Assembly: GCA_017450605.1 (NCBI GenBank)
Contig: JAFSTG010000037.1
Span: forward strand, 1-34,057
DNA from: Paludibacteraceae bacterium
GTDB taxonomy: Bacteria > Bacteroidota > Bacteroidia > Bacteroidales > Paludibacteraceae
DNA length: 34,057 nucleotides
Reading direction: 5' to 3'
The notes beneath the pieces were generated by a model that was given only the letters and a program-made list of their open reading frames with translations, was not told where the DNA came from and made no database searches. A program made the translations under genes and the position numbers. Shown here piece after piece: positions 1-6,994 of the stretch. Numbering within the stretch: position 1 is the stretch's first letter; every line of letters begins with the position of its first letter.

Positions 1-5
1 ATCTC

Positions 6-49
6 CTATTCCGCCATTCACTTTTTTCTATTCCGCCATTCACTTTTTT
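6..49. repeat. Perfect 22-bp tandem duplication
   Basis: Two identical, directly abutting 22-base units lie at 6-27 and 28-49. Each begins CTATTCCGCCATTCAC and ends in six T. The array starts at the window edge, so more copies may lie to the left. The whole stretch 1-349 has no credible gene; besides the repeats it holds only AT-rich sequence and the promoter of the DUF3276 gene. The plus strand here is strongly pyrimidine-biased. Confidence 0.9.
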
Positions 50-62
50 GTACTTACTATAA

Positions 63-90
63 TATCCAATCTATATTATCCAATCTATAT
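63..90. repeat. Perfect 14-bp tandem duplication
   Basis: The unit TATCCAATCTATAT occurs twice with no spacer, at 63-76 and 77-90. It is unrelated in sequence to the 22-bp repeat just to its left. It is probably a replication-slippage product; no function is evident. Confidence 0.9.
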
Positions 91-132
91 TAACCAAATC
101 TCCCTATCATCTCCTTTTACTTACTTTTTGTT

Positions 133-152
133 GTTCATTCTCGTTCATTCTC
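133..152. repeat. Perfect 10-bp tandem duplication
   Basis: The unit GTTCATTCTC occurs twice with no spacer, at 133-142 and 143-152. It is the third independent tandem duplication in the first 152 bases. Confidence 0.85.
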
Positions 153-287
153 GTCTATATTACCCTCTACTCCATAGTCACTATATTTGGTCTTTACGGG
201 TAATATGGCTGCAAAGATACGATTTTTATTTTATATGGCAAACTAATTCGGTGTTTTCTTTGCTGAGAATATTTTTTTTGATTTTTG

Positions 288-319
288 TTTGTTTATAATT
301 TAGAAAAGTAGTAATTTTG
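288..319 (+). promoter_or_regulatory. Bacteroidetes-type promoter of the DUF3276 gene
   Basis: TTTG at 288-291 is followed by 20 bases and TAATTTTG at 312-319, a full match to the TTTG-N19/20-TAnnTTTG pattern of the primary sigma factor of Bacteroidetes. The start codon at 350 lies 30 bases beyond the -7 box, leaving a leader of roughly 24 bases. Confidence 0.8.
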
Positions 320-349
320 CAGACCCTAAAACAACACTTATAAAAAATT

Positions 350-808
350 ATGAAAGACAAAACACCAGAATTTGAGCGTAAGGAGCCTGAAATAGTGTAT
401 TCTCGCTCAGTAAAGGCCGGCAAGCGCATCTACTATTTAGATGTTAAAAAGGCAAGAAACGAAGATTTGTATTTGTGTATAACAGAAAGTAAGCGTACAC
501 AAGCCGGAAATGAAGAGATCCCCCCCACCTTTGAGAAACATAAGGTGTTTTTGTATAAGGAGGATTTTTCTCATTTTTCGGAGAGTTTGCAGGATGTAAT
601 GGATTATGTAAGAGCACATTTTGGCGCTATAGAAGATCGCCAAGAGTATGTGCCTACGGGGTCAACCGAGGGCGTTTCGACTGAAGAATCGGCTAATTCA
701 GAAACAGAATCAGTAGTAGAAGATAATAAGGATACTGAAGAAAAAGCAACTGAGGAACCGGTAAGGGAGAGATTGTCGTTTTTCCGTAGATTAGGAAAGA
801 AAGATTAA
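350..808 (+). CDS. DUF3276 family (PUR-like) protein
   Basis: This 152-residue protein matches the DUF3276/PUR-alpha-like family, small nucleic-acid-binding proteins found mainly in Bacteroidetes. The conserved core spans about residues 15-95: a strand with KRIYYLDVKKARNEDLYL, then ITESKR, then EKHKVFLYKEDFSHF and a helix. Residues 100-140 form an acidic, Glu/Ser/Thr-rich linker, and the protein ends in a basic RRLGKKD tail, so it is polar end to end. There is no signal peptide or membrane segment, so it should be cytoplasmic. The ATG at 350 fits the promoter at 288-319. It is a single-gene unit, convergent with yicC. Family knowledge suggests binding of single-stranded DNA or RNA; no partner is known from this sequence. 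Confidence 0.9.
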   Translation: MKDKTPEFERKEPEIVYSRSVKAGKRIYYLDVKKARNEDLYLCITESKRTQAGNEEIPPTFEKHKVFLYKEDFSHFSESLQDVMDYVRAHFGAIEDRQEYVPTGSTEGVSTEESANSETESVVEDNKDTEEKATEEPVRERLSFFRRLGKKD

Positions 809-883
809 TAACTCAACTTTCTCAATTAGATAATCAATCCACCAATTGGCGGTTGAATAGTTAACTGATAATTAATTCGTTCA

Positions 884-916
884 TTTGAGTACATTACATT
901 AATAGTAATTAATTTG
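884..916 (+). promoter_or_regulatory. Possible promoter in the DUF3276-yicC gap
   Basis: TTTG at 884-887, 21 bases, then TTAATTTG at 909-916. This is one mismatch from the Bacteroidetes consensus (second base T instead of A) and the spacer is slightly long. It would read rightwards into the structured stretch 923-1091. The sequence is AT-rich, so a chance match is quite possible. Confidence 0.3.
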
Positions 917-922
917 CCTTGA

Positions 923-1091
923 AATTGTCGTTAATTATCATTTACGTTAATTAAAGAGAAATTTTAGTTAAAATTACATTCTGCGTGGCGGAGACTATAA
1001 GTCTTTCTGCCGGATTAAAAAGTTTATATCAAAAAGTTTCAAAAGGAGAATTTTTCTAATACTCTTCTTTTGAAACTTTTGTTGTGTTTTT
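923..1091 (+). ncRNA. Candidate small RNA with two hairpins
   Basis: The 338-base gap 809-1146 has no ORF but does hold structure. One hairpin, 987-1011, pairs GGCGGA+GACT with AGTC+TCTGCC around an ATA loop with a TT bulge. A second is the long hairpin at 1032-1080, followed by a T-rich tract. With the possible promoter at 884-916 this would give a transcript of about 160 bases. I recognise no known RNA family. Alternatively the second hairpin is just a terminator for one or both convergent neighbours. Confidence 0.25.
1032..1080. terminator. 18-bp hairpin between convergent genes
   Basis: The left arm at 1032-1049 (starting AAAAGTTTCAAAAG) pairs with 1063-1080 over 18 bp with a single G-T wobble, around a 13-base loop. 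The plus strand continues TTTTGTTGTG and then a run of T at 1087-1091, so it reads best as a rightward terminator. It also lies 67 bases beyond the yicC stop and could end that transcript too. Confidence 0.6.
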
Positions 1092-1146
1092 CCGCTTGAT
1101 ATTTGGAACTTTATTGTATTTTTGCGTTTAATGTAGCAATTTAAAA

Positions 1147-2046
1147 CTATAGAACGTTAAGAACCTGTTCCTTTATCTGTTCGAGTAGATCTTTCATCTG
1201 TACAACTATTATTTGCATTTCGCTTTGATTAGATTTAGAGCCCAAAGTGTTTATTTCTCGTCCCATCTCTTGTGCTATAAAGCCTAATTTTTTGCCTACA
1301 CCGGTGGTATGGTTGCTCATTGTTTCGCGAAAATATCGGATGTGATTGCTAAGTCGTACTTTTTCTTCCGTGATATCGAGTTTTTCTAAATAGTATATCA
1401 TTTCCTGTTCGAGTCGGTTTCGGTCGATGGCAACTTGAGAATTCTCTGAAAGTTGCTGTAGGCTGATTTCTAAGCGTTGTCTGATATTCTCAATGCGTCC
1501 TTTTTCGTATTTATCAACAGATGCGAGCAGTTCCTGAATCCCCGATAATTTGTCGTCGAACATGTTTTGTAGAGCGGCACCTTCTTGCTCTCGGAATGCA
1601 TTGAATCGTTCGATAACTTGCTCTATACATAGGTCGAGAACAGCCAATTCTTCCTGAGTCGCTTGCGTGGATTCAGTATTTTGGGTAACTTGTGGTATGC
1701 GAAGAACGGCAGTAAAAAAAGCAGAACTGTCTGGCATTGGGATGCCCAGTTGTTTTGCAGACTGAGATATTGCATTATAATAATAGGTAATAGCGTCTTG
1801 ATTGACTGTACACAATAAAGAGTCTGTCTGCCCTGTTATATTACGAGTAATGCAGCAGTCAACTTTCCCGCGTTCAAGTCGGCTTGTAAGTAAGTTGCGC
1901 AGTGGCAGTTCACGTTCTTTGTAGCATGTCGGTAGTTTTAATGAAATATCCATTTGTTTAGAATTGAGCGAGCGCAACTCAATGCTAATTGTTTTGTCGG
2001 CAAATGTCTGTTCGGCTTTGCCATAGCCTGTCATTGAAAATATCAT
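1147..2046 (-). CDS. yicC: YicC/YloC family endoribonuclease-type protein
   Basis: This 299-residue protein is typical of the YicC family, cytoplasmic proteins linked to RNA cleavage and small-RNA turnover. The diagnostic N-terminus SMTGYGKAE (residues 4-12) is present, as is the C-terminal region with VRLSNHIRYFRETM, VGKKLGFIAQEMGREINTLGSK and the closing VVQMKDLLEQIKEQ. The middle (about 150-215) is rich in Glu and Gln and looks helical. Length is normal. The ATG at 2046 follows a good promoter at 2075-2105. In many bacteria yicC is followed by gmk (guanylate kinase); here it is alone and convergent with the DUF3276 gene. Confidence 0.93.
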   Translation of the reverse strand: MIFSMTGYGKAEQTFADKTISIELRSLNSKQMDISLKLPTCYKERELPLRNLLTSRLERGKVDCCITRNITGQTDSLLCTVNQDAITYYYNAISQSAKQLGIPMPDSSAFFTAVLRIPQVTQNTESTQATQEELAVLDLCIEQVIERFNAFREQEGAALQNMFDDKLSGIQELLASVDKYEKGRIENIRQRLEISLQQLSENSQVAIDRNRLEQEMIYYLEKLDITEEKVRLSNHIRYFRETMSNHTTGVGKKLGFIAQEMGREINTLGSKSNQSEMQIIVVQMKDLLEQIKEQVLNVL

Positions 2047-2074
2047 AGTTATATTAAGTTATGCAATTAGACTA

Positions 2075-2105
2075 CAAAAGTACTCTTTTTTTTTGTTTCT
2101 ACAAA
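2075..2105 (-). promoter_or_regulatory. Promoter of yicC
   Basis: On the minus strand TTTG (2105-2102), a 19-base spacer and TACTTTTG (2082-2075) match the Bacteroidetes promoter pattern exactly. The start codon at 2046 is about 28 bases beyond the -7 box. The -33 box is separated from that of the divergent prmA promoter by one base. Confidence 0.8.
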
Positions 2106-2106
2106 A

Positions 2107-2138
2107 TTTGAGTAGCTCAATTATTTTTCGTACTTTTG
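2107..2138 (+). promoter_or_regulatory. Promoter of prmA-mnmE
   Basis: TTTG at 2107-2110, a 20-base spacer and TACTTTTG at 2131-2138 form a full consensus promoter. The -7 octamer is identical to that of the divergent yicC promoter. The prmA ATG lies 25 bases beyond the -7 box. Confidence 0.85.
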
Positions 2139-2163
2139 CATTTGTAAATAATTTTCATGTATT

Positions 2164-3003
2164 ATGCAGTATTCTGTTCTTAATATTCAAACATCGTTTG
2201 CTGAGTCATTTATGCAGGATGTGCTCGTCAGTGAACTATCAGAGTTGGGATTCGATAGTTTTCTAACTGAGCAGAACCCGTTGCAAGCATTTATTCAATC
2301 AAGTCAACTTAACATTCAGGATGTTGAGCGTTGTTTGCGCACTTTCCCCTATAAGGGTATATTATCGTACACAATAGAGTTGTGCGAAGATAAGGACTGG
2401 AATGCTGAGTGGGAGCAGCATTACTTTACTCCAATTGTGGTAGGTAATAAGTGTGTTATACATTCATCGTTTGCGAAGGATATCCCTCAATGCCAGTATA
2501 ATATAACTATAGATCCCAAGATGGCATTTGGAACAGGTCATCACCAAACGACCTCTCTTATGCTTGAGAGTTTGCTCGAAGCAGACCTTCTTGGTCGTTC
2601 GTTTCTTGACATGGGTTGTGGAACGGCTGTGCTTGCTATTCTTGCTACTATGCGTGGAGCACAACCAGTTACTGCAGTTGACATAGATGATGCATGTACG
2701 CGAAATGCAAAAGAGAATATAATAGTCAACAACACGCCCGACATAGAGATACTGCTTGGCGATGCCAGAGTATTAGAGGGTAGGCATTTCGATTTTATTG
2801 TAGCCAACATCAATCGAAATATATTGCTTAATGATATGAGTTGTTACGCACAATGTTTGAATAGTGGCGGTCAACTGTTGCTTAGTGGCTTTTATACGCA
2901 AGATGTAGCAATGTTGCTTGAGGAAGCAGAACGTTGCTCCCTGAACTTTGTGAGTCAGCACGAGAAGGATAATTGGTGTTTGTTACGGTTGTGTAAACTT
3001 TGA
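2164..3003 (+). CDS. prmA: Ribosomal protein L11 methyltransferase
   Basis: This SAM-dependent methyltransferase modifies ribosomal protein L11 in the cytoplasm. The 279-residue protein has a degenerate N-terminal L11-recognition domain (1-105) and a class I methyltransferase domain. The family signature DPKMAFGTGHHQTT lies at 117-130, motif I FLDMGCGTAVLAI at 147-159, the acidic SAM-ribose residue in TAVDIDD at about 168-174, and the catalytic-region VANINRNIL at about 213-221. Length is in the usual range for Bacteroidetes PrmA. The mnmE start codon follows 24 bases after the stop, so the two are probably co-transcribed from the promoter at 2107-2138. Confidence 0.95.
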   Translation: MQYSVLNIQTSFAESFMQDVLVSELSELGFDSFLTEQNPLQAFIQSSQLNIQDVERCLRTFPYKGILSYTIELCEDKDWNAEWEQHYFTPIVVGNKCVIHSSFAKDIPQCQYNITIDPKMAFGTGHHQTTSLMLESLLEADLLGRSFLDMGCGTAVLAILATMRGAQPVTAVDIDDACTRNAKENIIVNNTPDIEILLGDARVLEGRHFDFIVANINRNILLNDMSCYAQCLNSGGQLLLSGFYTQDVAMLLEEAERCSLNFVSQHEKDNWCLLRLCKL

Positions 3004-3027
3004 TTAATTTTTCAATTGTTTTCTTTT

Positions 3028-4356
3028 ATGGATATCATATCTGCTATTTCTACTCCATACGGAATCGGAGGTGTGGCACTTATAAGGGTATCAGGTGCAG
3101 GTTCTATAGAGCTTGTAGATACTTTGTTTGTCGGCAGACATAAGTTGTCGGAGTGCTCTGCCAATAGCGTTACGCATGGCAAAATATGCCGTGGCGGCGA
3201 GATGCTTGATGAAGTTTTGGTTTCAGTATTTCATGCCCCTCACTCGTTCACAGGTGAGGAGATGGTAGAGATAGGGTGCCATGGTTCGATGTTTGTTCAA
3301 CAGACTCTTTTGCAATGGCTTAACCATGCCGGTGCTCGATTGGCACGTCCAGGCGAGTTCACCGAGCGTGCATTTCTAAATGGTAAAATAGACCTTGTTC
3401 AGGCAGAGGCTGTTGCCGACCTTATAGCATCGCAGAGTAGGGAGGAACATCGCCTTGCCATGGCACAGATGCGTGGTAGTGTGTCAGGTGAGTTGGCTCA
3501 ACTGCGCGATAAGTTACTTACCCTCACTTCGCTTTTAGAACTCGAACTTGATTTTGCCGACCACGAGGAACTTGAGTTCGCTGATAGGGGTCAATTACTT
3601 GATATCTGTGCGGATATAAAGAAACAAATAAGCGGACTTATAGATAGTTTTGAGTATGGCAATGCGGTGAAAAATGGTGTGCCTGTTGCTATAATCGGTG
3701 CAACAAATGTTGGTAAATCAACTATACTCAATAAGTTGGTCGGTGACGAGCGCGCTATAGTAAGCGATATACATGGCACAACGCGCGATACAATAGAAGA
3801 TACGGTGGTTATCGGCGGAGTGCTTTTCCGGTTTGTTGATACAGCTGGCATTCGACAGACCGACAACGAAATAGAACAAATAGGTATTGAACGCTCACGG
3901 CGAGCGGCCGAGAATGCCCGAATAGTGATTGTGGTGCATGATGTTTCTTCGCCTAAAGCAGAAGACTATTCATGGCTTGGTGAAAAGATGGTTATTGAGG
4001 TGTATAACAAAGCTGATTTACTCAATCCTTCTGAACTTTCAAACAAGCAAAAATTCTATATGTCCGCTAAAACAGATGACCTCACAGCCCTTAAAGAACG
4101 TTTGTTAGATACTATCATCAGTATGCAGACGGCAGAATCAAGTGCGGTTATCTCTAATCAGCGTCATTACGAGGCATTGCAGAAAGCTGCATCGGCGGCC
4201 GATAAGGTGGCAGAAAGTTTGAAAGCCGGCATAAGCGGCGAGTTTGTTGCACTCGACTTGCACGACTGCCTTGACGCCCTGGGCGAGATAACAGGTAAGA
4301 TAACTAATGATGAGATTTTAAAAACCATATTTTCAAGATTTTGCATCGGGAAGTAG
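3028..4356 (+). CDS. mnmE: tRNA modification GTPase MnmE
   Basis: With MnmG, MnmE makes the 5-carboxymethylaminomethyl modification of wobble uridine in certain tRNAs. This 442-residue copy is complete. The N-terminal formyl-THF-binding domain opens with IISAISTPYGIGGVALIRVSG. A helical domain contains RPGEFTERAFLNGKIDL (107-123) and an inserted G domain follows: G1 GATNVGKST (224-232), G2 threonines around 251-256, G3 DTAG (271-274) and G4 NKAD (327-330). It ends in the invariant FCIGK, with Cys439 as the functional cysteine. An in-frame TTG lies at 3016, but the ATG at 3028 matches the usual family N-terminus and is chosen. It sits just downstream of prmA. Confidence 0.96.
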   Translation: MDIISAISTPYGIGGVALIRVSGAGSIELVDTLFVGRHKLSECSANSVTHGKICRGGEMLDEVLVSVFHAPHSFTGEEMVEIGCHGSMFVQQTLLQWLNHAGARLARPGEFTERAFLNGKIDLVQAEAVADLIASQSREEHRLAMAQMRGSVSGELAQLRDKLLTLTSLLELELDFADHEELEFADRGQLLDICADIKKQISGLIDSFEYGNAVKNGVPVAIIGATNVGKSTILNKLVGDERAIVSDIHGTTRDTIEDTVVIGGVLFRFVDTAGIRQTDNEIEQIGIERSRRAAENARIVIVVHDVSSPKAEDYSWLGEKMVIEVYNKADLLNPSELSNKQKFYMSAKTDDLTALKERLLDTIISMQTAESSAVISNQRHYEALQKAASAADKVAESLKAGISGEFVALDLHDCLDALGEITGKITNDEILKTIFSRFCIGK

Positions 4357-4420
4357 TGGAAGAATGAATGGTTTTTAATCCGCTACCGACTGATGAATAA
4401 TAGTAGATATTAAATTTTAT

Positions 4421-5725
4421 ATGAATACATACGCTCAGGCAATAGAATATCTTAATTCGTCCTTACCGGCGTTTCATCATATAGGCGCAGAGGCTTTTAA
4501 TGCCGGACTTAGTAATGCTCGTGCACTCATGTCGGCTTTAGATAATCCTCAAGAGAAGTTTCTGTCAGTTCATGTTGCAGGAACGAATGGGAAGGGCAGC
4601 ACTTCGCATCTTATGGCCGCAGCTCTTCAACAAGCCGGATTAAAAGTAGGGCTTTATACATCCCCGCATTTAGTGGATTTTGCTGAGAGAATACGCATAA
4701 ACGGCAAAACGATAGATGAGACTTATGTCGTTGATTTTTTGAACGACAATAGAAAAATGATAGAAGATATCAACCCGTCGTTTTTCGAACTGACAATGGC
4801 AATGGCTTTTGCGTATTTTGCAGATAGCAAGGTTGATATAGCCGTTGTTGAGGTTGGTCTTGGAGGACGTTTAGATTCGACAAATATCATCACACCTCTT
4901 GTGTCGGTTATCACTAATATAGGTCTTGACCATACTGAATTGCTTGGTTCGACGTTGGCTGAGATAGCAGCAGAAAAAGCAGGGATAATAAAACAAGAAG
5001 TGCCCGTTGTGATAGGACAGAGCGATGAGCAAACTACCGGTGTGTTCACCGCTCGGGCGCGTGAGTTGTCGGCTCCTATTCTGTTCGCCGACCATCAGCC
5101 TGAAGTTGTTTTGGAATGTCAGCTGAAAGGCGATTATCAAAAGCATAATATCAATACAACCTATTACGCTTTGAAGACATTGTCAGAGGTGGAGCGCTTT
5201 AAGCAGTTGTTGCTTGCTCGCTGCCTCAAACCGCTTGACAAGCCTCTTGTTGAAGATGCTTTTAAGCATGTAGTTGACTTAACAGGTCTTCGTGGACGTT
5301 GGGAGGTACTACGCCAACAACCATTGATGATATGTGATACCGGCCATAATTCGCATGGGTTGCGTCCTGTGTTTGGGCAACTCGAGCGACTATATGAGCA
5401 GCGAGTAAAAGAGTTTGGCAAAGGGGCATGTCGATTGCGTATTCTGATGGGAATGATGAGTGATAAAGATGTAGATGTGGTGGTTGACTTATTGCCTCGT
5501 GATGCCGTTTATTATATAACACAAACCGACTCTCCCCGTGCAATGAAAGCCGACGAACTATTGCAGAGGGTAAAGAATAGAGGTATGAAAGGTAGGGGTT
5601 TTGAAAATCTTAGTGAAGGGCTAAGTCAGGTGCTAACGGACTCTTGCACAAACGATATAATTTTTATTGGTGGCAGCAACTACATAGTGGGCAAAGCTCT
5701 ACATTTCCTAAGTGCAATGCAGTAG
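4421..5725 (+). CDS. folC: Bifunctional dihydrofolate/folylpolyglutamate synthase
   Basis: This cytoplasmic Mur-ligase-like enzyme adds glutamate to dihydropteroate and to folates. The 434-residue protein has the ATP-binding loop GTNGKGS (54-60), the SPHL motif (81-84), the folate-family signature GLGGRLDSTN (146-155), NIGLDHTELLG and AAEKAGIIK in the central domain. The C-terminal glutamate-ligase-like domain contains LRGRWEVL and DTGHN. Length is normal. It begins 64 bases after mnmE with no clear promoter between, so read-through is likely. Its last 46 bases overlap the 3' end of the TolC-like gene on the other strand, and no terminator separates them. Confidence 0.95.
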   Translation: MNTYAQAIEYLNSSLPAFHHIGAEAFNAGLSNARALMSALDNPQEKFLSVHVAGTNGKGSTSHLMAAALQQAGLKVGLYTSPHLVDFAERIRINGKTIDETYVVDFLNDNRKMIEDINPSFFELTMAMAFAYFADSKVDIAVVEVGLGGRLDSTNIITPLVSVITNIGLDHTELLGSTLAEIAAEKAGIIKQEVPVVIGQSDEQTTGVFTARARELSAPILFADHQPEVVLECQLKGDYQKHNINTTYYALKTLSEVERFKQLLLARCLKPLDKPLVEDAFKHVVDLTGLRGRWEVLRQQPLMICDTGHNSHGLRPVFGQLERLYEQRVKEFGKGACRLRILMGMMSDKDVDVVVDLLPRDAVYYITQTDSPRAMKADELLQRVKNRGMKGRGFENLSEGLSQVLTDSCTNDIIFIGGSNYIVGKALHFLSAMQ

Positions 5726-6990
5726 CTAATGAATATGTCAACTTGTTGATTGCGTGCCTCAAGCAGCATCGTTTGACTTTCTAATAGTTCGCTCATTGTT
5801 TGCAATCCGGCATCGTAGTTTACTTTTGTGACACGGTAATTCTCTTGAGCCAGAGCAATGCCGCTCTGACAGCGTTGAAGTCGGTCAGCAGCCTCGGCAA
5901 GAGTGAACAGATTTTGCCTGTCTTGCAATTCTAATTGTTCGCTAAGGTATTGTTGGCGAAGTTCGGCTTGTCGGATATTGATATCATGCTCTTTTAACTT
6001 GTGTGATGTTTCCCACCATTGAGTTAGAGGTATTTGTACCGTAAAAAATACCAATCCGTTATGCCTGTTCTGCCCTACGAGGTTGCTGTAAGTGTATGCT
6101 GCTCCGGCAGCCACCTGTGGTAGAGCCTTGCCTAAATCGATCAGTTTGGTGAGTTTGGCAGCCGTGAGTTGCAGTTCCAATAGTCGTAGCTCTTCACGTT
6201 CTCCGGCAGTAGCAACCATTCCTATGGTGTCAATATGCACAGATGTGGTGTCAATACTTACCGAGTCGGTGCCAATGAGTTGAGCTAATGCCTGACCGGC
6301 AAGTGTTATTCCGTTGCTTAGCTGCAGACGCTTATTTTCTAATTCGTTACGGCGAAATTGTAATTTCAGGTTGTCGCCGGCAAGGGCAAGTCCGGCTTTC
6401 TGAGCAATGCTTATATTAGTATCAAGAGTATCAAGAAGTGCACATGCTGATGTTAGGGTCTGTTGCTTGAGAATGAGAGAATAAAGAAGCCAGTAGGTGG
6501 ACTCAACCTGTTCGAGCATTTCGCGTTTTGCAATATCTGCTTGCAGTTGCTGAGCTTCAATAGATAGTTTTGCTAATCGGTTGCCATTATAGATTTGTCC
6601 GCCAGCATATATGGGTTGCAATGCCGATACTGATGCTCCAATTCCTTTTTTGAATAGTTCGAGTTCGCTTTTCACCCCTGCTTCGTAGCCGTAGGAGTCG
6701 AACCATTGTTGTAGTATGGCTCTTATGTCGGCGTTTTCGATGTTTTGTATTCCATATATGAACATAGGATTAAGTGCATAGAAACCACCGGAAACAGCTT
6801 TTACTTGCGGAAAATATTTGGTTAGTGCCTGAGCTTTCACCAGTTTGGCTTTTTCTATCTCTAATTGTGTAACTCGCAGTTGCTTGTTGTTCTGAACGGC
6901 GAGTTTAAGACAAGAATCGAGCGATAGTTGTGCGTATAATGGGCAACATAATACGATGATATATAATATGAGAAGTAGTCGGTTTTTCAT
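5680..6990 (-). CDS. TolC family outer-membrane efflux channel
   Basis: This 436-residue protein is the outer-membrane duct of the tripartite pump encoded just upstream. Residues 1-20 form a signal peptide (MKNRLLLILYIIVLCCPLYA) and the mature protein starts near QLSLDSCLKLAVQNN, the usual opening of the TolC/OEP fold. Two OEP repeats follow. Each has long Gln/Leu/Ala-rich helices (for example 24-60, 130-200 and 325-425) and short beta segments such as VSALQPIYAGGQIYNG. The start codon is four bases beyond the stop of the pump gene. The C-terminus lies in the convergent overlap with folC. Substrate cannot be told from sequence. Confidence 0.92.
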   Translation of the reverse strand: MKNRLLLILYIIVLCCPLYAQLSLDSCLKLAVQNNKQLRVTQLEIEKAKLVKAQALTKYFPQVKAVSGGFYALNPMFIYGIQNIENADIRAILQQWFDSYGYEAGVKSELELFKKGIGASVSALQPIYAGGQIYNGNRLAKLSIEAQQLQADIAKREMLEQVESTYWLLYSLILKQQTLTSACALLDTLDTNISIAQKAGLALAGDNLKLQFRRNELENKRLQLSNGITLAGQALAQLIGTDSVSIDTTSVHIDTIGMVATAGEREELRLLELQLTAAKLTKLIDLGKALPQVAAGAAYTYSNLVGQNRHNGLVFFTVQIPLTQWWETSHKLKEHDINIRQAELRQQYLSEQLELQDRQNLFTLAEAADRLQRCQSGIALAQENYRVTKVNYDAGLQTMSELLESQTMLLEARNQQVDIFISYCIALRKCRALPTM

Positions 6991-6994
6991 TATG

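Noticed and set aside
6-49. Start of a CRISPR array
   Set aside because: The 22-bp units abut without spacers, are not palindromic, and no cas gene is in the window.
1102-1124. Plus-strand TATTTTTG (1117-1124), a -7-like box before the 3' end of yicC
   Set aside because: The only TTTG (1102-1105) is 11 bases away, too near. The alternative CTTG is weak, and no ORF follows on that strand. It could make an antisense RNA but AT-rich chance is the simpler view.
4380-4400. Similar strings after mnmE (CCGCTACCGACTGATGAAT) and after the glucokinase gene (13728-13746)
   Set aside because: The match needs gaps and is short, so a shared intergenic element cannot be claimed from two copies.
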